Source: DAOTZS01 sp034434335 (GTDB lineage Bacteria; Chloroflexota; Anaerolineae; CG2-30-64-16). From it: a stretch of 8,925 bases of DNA. This document shows positions 1 to 5,433 of the stretch, piece after piece. The notes under the pieces are model-generated. The model was not told where the DNA came from. It worked only from the letters and a program-made list of their open reading frames with translations, and did not search any database. The DNA is taken from assembly GCA_034434335.1 (NCBI GenBank), contig DAOTZS010000168.1:1-8925 (forward strand), given 5' to 3'. Numbering within the stretch: the stretch's first letter is position 1; every line of letters begins with the position of its first letter. Made by a program: the position numbers and the translations under genes.

Positions 1-69
1 CTTGTCACCTTAATTCCAGGATAACTATTCAGGCCGATTGAAATCGCCCCTTCTGGGCACTTCGTGCCG

Positions 70-91
70 GGTGTCGGCTTCCGCCGACACC
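70..91. repeat. Perfect 9-bp stem-loop with GNRA-type loop on the minus strand
   Basis: GGTGTCGGC (70-78) pairs perfectly with GCCGACACC (83-91) around a 4-base loop. The loop reads TTCC on the + strand and GGAA on the minus strand. GGAA closed by a C-G pair is a GNRA tetraloop, which favours an RNA made leftward. On the + strand the stem is followed by only TTTC, so it could instead be a weak terminator for a gene left of the window. The adjacent stem at 56-68 (GGCAC, 3-base loop, GTGCC) makes a tandem pair. Confidence 0.55.
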
Positions 92-147
92 TTTCATGTA
101 AGCATCATGAGAGAGGCCGGCGAAGGCCGACCACTGGCCGTAGGCCC

Positions 148-170
148 AAAAAGGGTGACTTCCAGTCACC
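148..170 (-). terminator. Terminator-like hairpin with T-run, leftward
   Basis: Read on the minus strand, GGTGACT (170-164), a GGA loop and AGTCACC (160-154) form a perfect 7-bp stem. One C (153) and five T (152-148) follow. This is the standard shape of a factor-independent terminator. On the + strand no T-run follows the stem, so the signal is directional. No leftward protein gene ends here, so if it works it would end a short RNA starting near base 308. Confidence 0.4.
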
Positions 171-308
171 ACTGAATAGTTACATTCCAGTAAGCTTATT
201 TGGATTGCCCATGGGTCCTCAGGCCTGATAGCTCCCGCCAGGGTGTCGTCTGAGCGTGCCGTGGAGGGGCCCCATGTAAGCCGCAAGGGCTTTATCGCAT
301 CCGTCCTG
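148..308 (-). ncRNA. Candidate leftward small structured RNA, about 160 nt
   Basis: This is inferred from three signals in a row on the minus strand: a TATAAT promoter ending about 7 bases before 308, a self-complementary body, and a hairpin plus T5 ending at 148. In the body, CATGGGGCC (276-268) can pair with GGACCCATG (218-210) at 8 of 9 positions. The stem can be extended by GCTTA (281-277) with TAAGC (198-194) across a one-sided bulge. Inside it, CTCAG and CTGAG can pair. The length and rod-like fold recall regulatory RNAs of the 6S size class, but I recognise no conserved sequence of 6S, SRP, tmRNA or RNase P RNA. The boundaries are approximate. Confidence 0.25.
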
Positions 309-314
309 TACCTC

Positions 315-342
315 ATTATACCACGGCGGCCGGCAAGTGCAA
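315..342 (-). promoter_or_regulatory. Possible leftward sigma70-type promoter
   Basis: On the minus strand there is a perfect TATAAT -10 box (315-320) and a weak -35, TTGCAC (337-342; three of six consensus bases), with 16 bp between them. The predicted start is near base 308. The GC-rich surroundings make a perfect TATAAT stand out, but the -35 is poor, so this is a tentative call. It would drive the candidate small RNA and diverges from the nuo promoter about 100 bases away. Confidence 0.35.
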
Positions 343-420
343 TCACCAGGGGCGCGCTTTTTGCCTGGCGTGAGCATCGCGAGAGGCCGCGCGCCAGCAA
401 AACTCTTTAGACCTCATGTT

Positions 421-449
421 TTGCCACCCTCCTGGTTCTATTGTACAAT
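421..449 (+). promoter_or_regulatory. Promoter of the nuo operon
   Basis: TTGCCA (421-426) and TACAAT (444-449) are separated by exactly 17 bp, and each matches the sigma70 consensus at five of six positions. Transcription would start near base 456, giving a leader of about 90 nt before the first chosen start codon at 547. The -10 box lies inside the perfect 10-bp palindrome ATTGTACAAT (440-449), which could be an operator. The bases right after the -10 are very GC-rich, a feature often linked to growth-rate or ppGpp control in well-studied bacteria. That control is inference here. Confidence 0.6.
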
Positions 450-546
450 CGGCGCGGCCTGACGACATGCCAGCCCGTTGGGCCTGAAGGAGAGCTGCTT
501 GTCAGCCCAGGACGGTGGTTGCCTATCTGACACAGAAGGTATTCGG

Positions 547-771
547 ATGACAGAAGTGCTACCTCCTGTTGTACTGCCCGGCGAGCCCACGTTTGCTGAG
601 CTCCGCCAGGTTACGATCACAGAGGACGAACAGGTCACCCTGGTGAACCAGTTGCTGGCCGAAGGCTGGCGACTGGTTAGCATCGGCTTTAGGGCCGATG
701 CGACGGTCTATGTCTTGGGCCGGCTGGGGGACAGGCCCAAGCCGCGCGCTGGTTTTCTGGCCTCTGAGTAG
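547..771 (+). CDS. Small DUF4177-like protein, 74 aa, function unknown
   Basis: This is a short soluble protein with no signal peptide, membrane segment or cysteine. The stretch LLAEGWRLVSIGF (about residues 38-50), followed by a beta-like YVLGR, resembles the 'LNxLGAEGWELVxV...YxLKR' core of DUF4177-type small proteins. That family has no settled function, and the resemblance is by eye. The ATG at 547 was chosen because AGAAGG (534-539) lies 7 bases before it. An in-frame TTG at 478 has no such site. It is the first gene after the operon promoter and ends 40 bases before nuoB, so it is probably co-transcribed with the complex I genes. A role in that complex is not shown by the sequence. Confidence 0.65.
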   Translation: MTEVLPPVVLPGEPTFAELRQVTITEDEQVTLVNQLLAEGWRLVSIGFRADATVYVLGRLGDRPKPRAGFLASE

Positions 772-811
772 AGGCCTTCCGTTCGCGTACAGATCAAAGG
801 GGATTGCCACG

Positions 812-1450
812 ATGTCCGATCAAGCGCTTCAACCCGAAGTTCCCGACGAACTCAAGCGGAACGTTTTCCTGACCACCCTGGATACCATTTATAACTTCGG
901 CCGGGCCCGTTCTATGTGGCCAATGATGTTCGGCCTGGCCTGCTGCGCCATCGAGTTCATAGCTATGATGGCCGCACGTTTCGACCTCAGCCGCTTCGGC
1001 ATGGAGATCACGCGCGCCTCGCCTCGCCAGGCCGACCTGATGTTCGTCTCAGGCACGGTGACCAAGAAGATGGTGCCCAACATCGTGCGCCTTTACAACC
1101 AGATGGCCGAACCAAAGTATGTGCTGGCGGTCGGCGCCTGCGCCACCTCCGGTGGGCCGTTCAAAGAGGGCTACAACGTGGTTTCCGGCATTGATAAATT
1201 CATCCCGGTGGATGTCTACGTGCCCGGCTGCCCTCCTACTCCTGAGGCCATCCTCTACGGCGTCATGAAGGTGCACGAGAAGGTGCTGAAGCAGTCGGTG
1301 AAAACCGTGCCGGGGTATCGGAAAGACCAGCGCAATGAGCCGGTACCGGTCCCCGTCCTGGGACCCGATCTCTATAATCCGAAGGACCGCGAAGCGCTAA
1401 AGAAAGCCCTGGCAGAACTGAGCACACAGCGCGGAACAGGGGAGGGATGA
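812..1450 (+). CDS. nuoB: NADH-quinone oxidoreductase subunit B (NuoB)
   Basis: This is the 20-kDa (PSST) subunit of complex I. It holds the terminal 4Fe-4S cluster N2, which passes electrons to quinone at the junction with NuoD and sits on the cytoplasmic side of the membrane. The 212-aa product has the full ligand set: the tandem Cys44-Cys45 in GLACCAIEF, Cys110 in VGACATSGG and Cys140 in VPGCPPTPE. The early WPMMFGLACC and the MEITRASPRQAD stretch are family hallmarks. The start at 812 is set by AAAGGGG (796-802), 9 bases upstream; an in-frame start at 698 would add 38 residues that do not belong to the family. Its stop (TGA, 1448-1450) lies directly before nuoCD. nuoA, usually just upstream, is not in the window. 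Confidence 0.97.
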   Translation: MSDQALQPEVPDELKRNVFLTTLDTIYNFGRARSMWPMMFGLACCAIEFIAMMAARFDLSRFGMEITRASPRQADLMFVSGTVTKKMVPNIVRLYNQMAEPKYVLAVGACATSGGPFKEGYNVVSGIDKFIPVDVYVPGCPPTPEAILYGVMKVHEKVLKQSVKTVPGYRKDQRNEPVPVPVLGPDLYNPKDREALKKALAELSTQRGTGEG

Positions 1451-1455
1451 TCACC

Positions 1456-3186
1456 ATGGACAGCACGGCTTCTCTCAACACCCTGGCCCTCCATGATGCC
1501 ATACCGGGCGCGGTTGTGGAGGTAACCCCTGCCGGCCTGGTAGTGGCGCCTGAAAAACTGCTTGAGCTGGCCACCTACCTGCGCGACCAGCAGGGGTACG
1601 ATTATCTCTCCATGCTTACCAGCGTGGATTATCCCGACTATTTTGAGGTGGTCTATTATCTGTATGGGGTCAGCCAACCCCGCGATGCCCTGGTCCTTAA
1701 GGTGCGTCTTCCCGACAAGGCCAACCCGCAACTGCCCTCGGTGGTATCGGTGTGGCCAGGTGCGGACTTCCAGGAACGGGAAGTATATGATATGATGGGC
1801 ATCCGCTTCGTTGGCCACCCCAACCTGCGCCGTATCCTGCTTTGGGAAGGTTTTCAAGGCCACCCCCTGCGCAAGGACTTCAAGGAGCCTTATTACGAAG
1901 AGGATGCCAAGCCGTTCAAGAGCCGCCATCCCGATGGCCATCATGTGTGGGCCGAGGATCGCGTGCCCTGGAAGGATAACGTCAGTTACCCGATTGGCTG
2001 GGACCCTGACCTCTGGACACAGCCAGAGGTGCAGTACCGGCGCATCATGGGGGTGGACGATGACGGCAACGGCCGCGGCCTCAGGACCGAGCGCGTGTTG
2101 GTTAACTTCGGGCCGCAGCACCCCAGCACCCACGGCGTCTTCCGCATGGTGCTGGCCGTGGAAGGGGAGAATGTGGTAGGGCTGGAGCCGGAAATCGGCT
2201 ATCTCCATCGCTGTCACGAGAAGATCGGCGAACGCAACACTTACCTGATGAACATCCCCTTCACCGATCGCCTGGACTACATCAGCTCCATGTCCAATAA
2301 CCTGGGCTACGTGCTGGCGGTGGAGAAGCTGATGGGGCTGCAGGTGCCCGAGCGGGCCGAGTACATCCGCGTGATCATGGCCGAGCTGACCAGGATCGTC
2401 AGCCATCTGATCGCGGTGGGCTTCCTGTTCAACGACCTGGGGGCTTACTTCACGCCATCCCTGTACGGCCTTCGCGAGCGTGAGTTGATCCTCGACCTGT
2501 TCGAGATGGCATCCGGCTCACGCATGATGTGCAACTACATGCGCTTCGGCGGCGTGGCGTATGACCTCCCGGAAGGGTGGGTTGAACGAGCACGGGACCT
2601 GGTGTGGAACCGCCTGCCGCGTGTGATGGAAGATTTCGAGAAGCTGCTGGCTGGAAATGAGATTTTCCTGGCCCGCACGCGCGGGGTGGGGGTGCTCACA
2701 GCGCAAGAGGCGATCGCCTATAGCATGGCCGGCCCAATGTTACGCGCATCGGGCGTGCCTTACGACATCCGCCGGGCGCAGCCCTACTCGATCTACGACC
2801 GCTTTGACTTCGATGTCTGCACCCGGCCCGAAGGGGATGTCTGGGCCCGTTTCCGGGTGCGTATGGACGAGATCTACCAGAGCATCCGCATCCTGAAGCA
2901 GGCCCTGGACGGCCTGCCCGAAGGCCCGATCCTGCCACCGGGCAAAAAGCAGCACCAGGTGCGCGTGCCAGCCGGCGAGGTTTATTCTCGCATCGAAGGG
3001 CCCAAGGGCGAACTCGGCTTCTACATCGTCAGCGATGGCAAGCCCAATCCCTACCGCTATCATGTCCGCGCGCCAACTTTCATCAACCTGACCAGCCTGG
3101 AGAAGATGTGTATCGGGCACAAGGTAGCGGACAGTGTGGTGATCTTGGGCGCGGTGGATATTGTGTTAGGGGAAGTGGATCGCTAG
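1456..3186 (+). CDS. nuoC: Fused NADH-quinone oxidoreductase subunit C/D (NuoCD)
   Basis: One 576-aa frame joins the 30-kDa (NuoC) and 49-kDa (NuoD) subunits of complex I. The NuoC part covers about residues 1-185 and has its signature around EREVYDMMGIRFVGHPNLRR (107-126) followed by GHPLRKDF. A linker of roughly 20 residues leads to NuoD from about 210. NuoD contains NFGPQHPSTHG with His222 and His226 at the quinone pocket, LDYISSM with Tyr275 (the quinone-headgroup tyrosine position), and the typical end GEVDR. NuoD and NuoB together form the quinone-reduction site. Two starts are possible. The ATG at 1447 overlaps the nuoB stop (ATGA) but touches the GGAGGG; the ATG at 1456 sits about 10 bases after AGGGGAGG (1438-1445) and is preferred. 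Such fusions are well known from enterobacteria; separate genes are the commoner form. Confidence 0.97.
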   Translation: MDSTASLNTLALHDAIPGAVVEVTPAGLVVAPEKLLELATYLRDQQGYDYLSMLTSVDYPDYFEVVYYLYGVSQPRDALVLKVRLPDKANPQLPSVVSVWPGADFQEREVYDMMGIRFVGHPNLRRILLWEGFQGHPLRKDFKEPYYEEDAKPFKSRHPDGHHVWAEDRVPWKDNVSYPIGWDPDLWTQPEVQYRRIMGVDDDGNGRGLRTERVLVNFGPQHPSTHGVFRMVLAVEGENVVGLEPEIGYLHRCHEKIGERNTYLMNIPFTDRLDYISSMSNNLGYVLAVEKLMGLQVPERAEYIRVIMAELTRIVSHLIAVGFLFNDLGAYFTPSLYGLRERELILDLFEMASGSRMMCNYMRFGGVAYDLPEGWVERARDLVWNRLPRVMEDFEKLLAGNEIFLARTRGVGVLTAQEAIAYSMAGPMLRASGVPYDIRRAQPYSIYDRFDFDVCTRPEGDVWARFRVRMDEIYQSIRILKQALDGLPEGPILPPGKKQHQVRVPAGEVYSRIEGPKGELGFYIVSDGKPNPYRYHVRAPTFINLTSLEKMCIGHKVADSVVILGAVDIVLGEVDR

Positions 3187-3199
3187 GAGGGAGCATACT

Positions 3200-3844
3200 A
3201 TGTTCGGCATCGGTGTTCTCAAGGGCCTGGGCGTGACACTCAAGGAATTCGTCACCACCTATATTGATGACATCAGGCGCATCCCCAGCCGTTATGCAGG
3301 AGGACGCCCGGAGATCGACCAGAGCAGACCTGCCGAGCAGAGAGGTCTGTTCACGATCCAGTACCCGGAAGAGCGACGCAAACTGCCGGAGCGGTTCCGC
3401 TATATCCCCATGTTGGTCTATGACGCGGAGACGGGCGAGAACCGTTGCACCGCCTGCGGTATCTGTGCTAAGGTCTGTCCACCGCAGTGTATCTGGATTG
3501 TGCGTGCCAAAGACGAGAAAGGCAAACCGCTCACGAAGCCGGCCGAGTTCTATATTGACACGACGATCTGCATGAACTGCGGACTGTGCGCAGAGTTTTG
3601 CCCCTTCGACGCGATCAAGATGAACCACGACTTCGAGATCGCCGCTTACCAGCGGATGCCCGATCTGCTCTTTGACCTGACGAAGCTTCGCGTGCCCACC
3701 ACTTACTACGCCCGTATCCGGCCCACCGAGTGGGCAGAAGAGGAGGCCGCCCGCAAGGCCAGGGAAGCCGAGAAGACAGCCCGCGAAGCAGAGAAGGGCG
3801 TTGCCCGGCCCGCGACGGGCACGAATACAGGAGGCACACCATGA
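3200..3844 (+). CDS. nuoI: NADH-quinone oxidoreductase subunit I (NuoI)
   Basis: This is the ferredoxin-like (TYKY) subunit of complex I, which carries clusters N6a and N6b and relays electrons toward NuoB. Two complete 4Fe-4S motifs are visible: CTACGICAKVCP (Cys83, 86, 89, 93) and CMNCGLCAEFCP (Cys124, 127, 130, 134). There is one extra cysteine, Cys97. The strong ribosome site AGGAGGG (3185-3191) overlaps the nuoCD stop and lies 8 bases before the ATG. At 214 aa it is longer than the usual 160-180. The excess is a charged Ala/Glu/Lys/Arg tail from about residue 178, likely helical or coiled-coil, ending in a flexible Gly/Thr-rich stretch. The gene overlaps the next one by 4 bases (ATGA). 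nuoH, commonly between nuoD and nuoI, is absent. Confidence 0.97.
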   Translation: MFGIGVLKGLGVTLKEFVTTYIDDIRRIPSRYAGGRPEIDQSRPAEQRGLFTIQYPEERRKLPERFRYIPMLVYDAETGENRCTACGICAKVCPPQCIWIVRAKDEKGKPLTKPAEFYIDTTICMNCGLCAEFCPFDAIKMNHDFEIAAYQRMPDLLFDLTKLRVPTTYYARIRPTEWAEEEAARKAREAEKTAREAEKGVARPATGTNTGGTP

Positions 3845-4521
3845 CCGTCAAGATCACCTATCACGGCCATGCCTGTTTCTCGATCCAGACCAGCCAGGCC
3901 AACCTACTGATTGACCCATTTTTCAGCGGCAATGCCCTGGCCGACGTGTCCGCAGACCAGGTGCAAGCCGATTACATCCTGGTCTCCCATGCCCACGGCG
4001 ATCACCTGGGCGATGCCGTGCCTATTGCACTACGCACCGGCGCCACTGTGATCAGCAACTACGAGATCCACAATTACGTGGTGAGCCACGGCGCTAAGGC
4101 GCATCCGATGCACATCGGCGGTGCTCATGTATTCCCCTTCGGCAAAGTCAAGTTGACGATCGCCCATCACGGGTCGAGCTTCCCCGACGGTTCTTACGGA
4201 GGCAACCCCTGCGGCTTTCTGCTCTGGCTAGACGGCAAGGTGCTCTACCATGCGGGCGACACCGCTCTCTTCTCCGATATGCAGCTCTACGGTGCCGAGG
4301 GCATTGATGTGGCCATGGTGCCCATCGGCGACAATTTCACCATGGGCCCCGAGGACGCGGTTAAAGCGGTAGGATTCTTACAGCCAAAGATCGCCATCTT
4401 GATGCACTATAATACCTTTGGAGTGATTGCCCAAGACGCCCAGGCTGTGGCCGATGCCATCGCCAGCCAGACGCAGGCCAGGCCGGTGATTCTGAATCCA
4501 GGGGAAACCCTTGAGGTATGA
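3841..4521 (+). CDS. Metal-dependent hydrolase, metallo-beta-lactamase fold (UPF0173 type)
   Basis: This is a 226-aa cytoplasmic protein of the metallo-beta-lactamase superfamily. Visible metal ligands are the HxHxDH motif SHAHGDH (His50, His52, Asp54, His55), early His10 and Asp25, His109/His110, Asp140 in YHAGDT, and His189 in LMHYNTFG. Length and motif order fit the UPF0173/YtkL group and the related UlaG-like enzymes. The natural substrate of this group is not settled, so I give none. It starts within the nuoI stop (ATGA) with AGGAGG (3829-3834) 6 bases upstream, so its translation is coupled to a complex I subunit. No signal peptide is seen. Why a hydrolase is coupled to nuoI is not clear from sequence. 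Confidence 0.93.
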   Translation: MTVKITYHGHACFSIQTSQANLLIDPFFSGNALADVSADQVQADYILVSHAHGDHLGDAVPIALRTGATVISNYEIHNYVVSHGAKAHPMHIGGAHVFPFGKVKLTIAHHGSSFPDGSYGGNPCGFLLWLDGKVLYHAGDTALFSDMQLYGAEGIDVAMVPIGDNFTMGPEDAVKAVGFLQPKIAILMHYNTFGVIAQDAQAVADAIASQTQARPVILNPGETLEV

Positions 4522-4543
4522 GGGGAATCTGAGAGGACGCCTA

Positions 4544-4993
4544 ATGACCATTACCGCTTTGATAATTGCTGTGTTATCTCTGGCTATGGCCTATCTGGCT
4601 GTGCGTCGAGCCGGCGCCCTGGCCCATCGCCTCGAGCGCCTGGAAGGGGAGCTATCGGCTCTACGCGCCGCCTCGGATGAGGCACGGGCCCAACTAGACC
4701 GTAAGTTGCTTGATCTGCGGCTTGAGGTGCGTCAGCGGGCCGGTGAGCTGCGCTTTACGCCGGATATGACCATCAGGGAAGCGATGGCGGTGCACCCCGG
4801 CGTGAGCGACGTGCTGGCCAGCTTCAACCTGGCCGGCTGCCCCCAATGTGCCGTTTCAGACGTAGACACCCTCGCCGGCGCCTGCCAGACCTATGGCATT
4901 GACCAGAACGCGCTTATGGCTGCCCTGAACCGCCTGATCGGGCGCAGCGATATCACAAGCCTGGCCCGGCAGGCTGCAGGCCAGCGACCATGA
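4544..4993 (+). CDS. Membrane-anchored DUF1858 redox-disulfide domain protein
   Basis: This 149-aa protein has three parts. Residues 3-20 form one hydrophobic membrane segment (ALIIAVLSLAMAYLAV) followed by Arg-Arg, which suggests a cytoplasmic body. Residues about 26-68 are a charged heptad-like helix, probably coiled coil. Residues about 70-133 match the DUF1858 pattern (MTIREAMAVHPGVSDVLASF), with Cys99-Pro-Gln-Cys102 and a later Cys114. DUF1858 domains are noted near hybrid-cluster and other redox proteins and are thought to use the Cys pair as a thiol/disulfide switch. The start at 4544 follows GAGAGG (4531-4536) by 7 bases; an in-frame TTG at 4511, overlapping the hydrolase gene, is less likely. 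The membrane anchor is the unusual part, as DUF1858 proteins are often short and soluble. Confidence 0.82.
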   Translation: MTITALIIAVLSLAMAYLAVRRAGALAHRLERLEGELSALRAASDEARAQLDRKLLDLRLEVRQRAGELRFTPDMTIREAMAVHPGVSDVLASFNLAGCPQCAVSDVDTLAGACQTYGIDQNALMAALNRLIGRSDITSLARQAAGQRP

Positions 4994-5003
4994 CGAAAGT
5001 GCC

Positions 5004-5399
5004 ATGTACCCCAAAGCTGAATTGCTCTTTCCGCCCCGGCTGATCCCTTCCCTGCGCGATCTGCGCGGCCCTCAGTGGGCCGACCTTGTCGGCCGCGTGG
5101 CAAAGCTACCGGAGACCGATCCGGATGTCCTGGCTTTTGCCTTGATGATGATCCGGCTAAGCGGGTGCGTCAAGTGCCACGAGGGCAGCTTCAAGTACAT
5201 GCGGGGCTGTCAGCTATGTGCCATCCAGGCCGTGATGCAGTTCAAAGGCACTGACGCCGACCTGCTGAACCTCTTCCAAAAGGCGCGGCGCGATCTGGAC
5301 GCCTATCTGGCCGGTGAGCCAGTACCCGAGGAAGAGGTAGTCGAGGAAGCAGAGGAGGTGGAGGAGCCGGAACTGGAGCCCCTTGAGGGGGAGGAATGA
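5004..5399 (+). CDS. Small protein with two Cys pairs and an acidic tail, function unknown
   Basis: I do not recognise a named family for this 131-aa protein. It has a soluble N-terminal region, then GCVKCHEG (Cys55, Cys58, His59) and RGCQLC (Cys69, Cys72). This C-x2-C-x10-C-x2-C spacing suits a zinc or Fe-S site. From about residue 105 it is almost entirely Glu, Pro and Val. CVKCH matches the heme c motif CxxCH, but there is no signal peptide or membrane anchor to export it, so heme attachment is unlikely. The ribosome site is weak (GAAAG at 4995-4999). The start is 10 bases after the DUF1858 gene, suggesting the two Cys-rich proteins are made together and may interact. The acidic tail could bind a basic partner; this is inference. 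Confidence 0.78.
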   Translation: MYPKAELLFPPRLIPSLRDLRGPQWADLVGRVAKLPETDPDVLAFALMMIRLSGCVKCHEGSFKYMRGCQLCAIQAVMQFKGTDADLLNLFQKARRDLDAYLAGEPVPEEEVVEEAEEVEEPELEPLEGEE

Positions 5400-5433
5400 A
5401 ACCCTGCCGGCGCAGGAGAGGCGTATACAGCTT

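Larger units (their letters stand above)
22..182. repeat. 11-bp inverted repeat bracketing a hairpin cluster
   Basis: TAACTATTCAG at 22-32 is the exact reverse complement of CTGAATAGTTA at 172-182. The roughly 140 bases between them contain four short perfect stem-loops (35-46, 56-68, 70-91, 154-170). Matching ends around a hairpin-rich, gene-free core fit a small non-autonomous element or a folded RNA. No transposase gene and no clear target-site duplication are visible, so the mobile-element reading is inference. A single 11-bp match in about 400 bases would be uncommon by chance but is not decisive. Confidence 0.4.
1..420. other. Structured non-coding region upstream of the nuo operon
   Basis: I find no credible protein gene here. 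The one long open frame (leftward, 29-400) has no family resemblance, no clear ribosome binding site, and runs through several perfect hairpins. The region holds short perfect stems at 35-46 (CGATT/AATCG), 56-68 (GGCAC/GTGCC), 70-91 (9 bp) and 154-170 (7 bp). It also holds an 11-bp inverted repeat (22-32 / 172-182), a palindrome GGGGCCCC at 266-273, and a GGCGCGC/GCGCGCC pair at 351-357 / 389-395. A TATAAT box on the minus strand (315-320) suggests leftward transcription. The gene to the left of the window cannot be seen. All three + frames are closed by base 39, so at most the last few codons of a rightward gene could lie here. Confidence 0.6.

Noticed and set aside
154..185. Ends of an IS200/IS605-type element (hairpin followed by TTAC)
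   Set aside because: A hairpin near a TTAC is suggestive, but there is no TnpA or TnpB gene and no matching second end, so this cannot be supported beyond a generic repeat.
351..397. GGCGCGC / GCGCGCC inverted repeat as a terminator
   Set aside because: The arms are 31 bases apart, no T-run follows on either strand, and GC-rich sequence gives such matches easily.
29..400. Leftward 123-aa open frame across the upstream region
   Set aside because: No family resemblance and no clear ribosome site. Its frame runs through several perfect hairpins and the terminator-like signal, and one possible ATG falls inside the TATAAT box.
1..420. Known structured RNAs (RNase P RNA, tmRNA, SRP RNA), tRNA genes or a CRISPR array
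   Set aside because: None of the conserved sequences of these RNAs is visible on either strand, and there are no regularly spaced direct repeats. A 9-bp direct repeat CATGTAAGC (95-103, 273-281) is within chance expectation.
698..811. Upstream in-frame start for nuoB adding 38 residues
   Set aside because: The extension overlaps the preceding small gene, is unlike NuoB N-termini, and a good ribosome site precedes the ATG at 812.
1372..2406. Long leftward frame of 344 aa opposite nuoB/nuoCD
   Set aside because: It lies antisense to the strongly conserved NuoCD coding region, is rich in His, Gln and Ala as expected from antisense GC-rich codons, and has no promoter or ribosome site.
5166..5180. 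CVKCH as a cytochrome c heme site
   Set aside because: The protein has no signal peptide or membrane segment for export, and a second Cys pair 10 residues on fits a metal site better.
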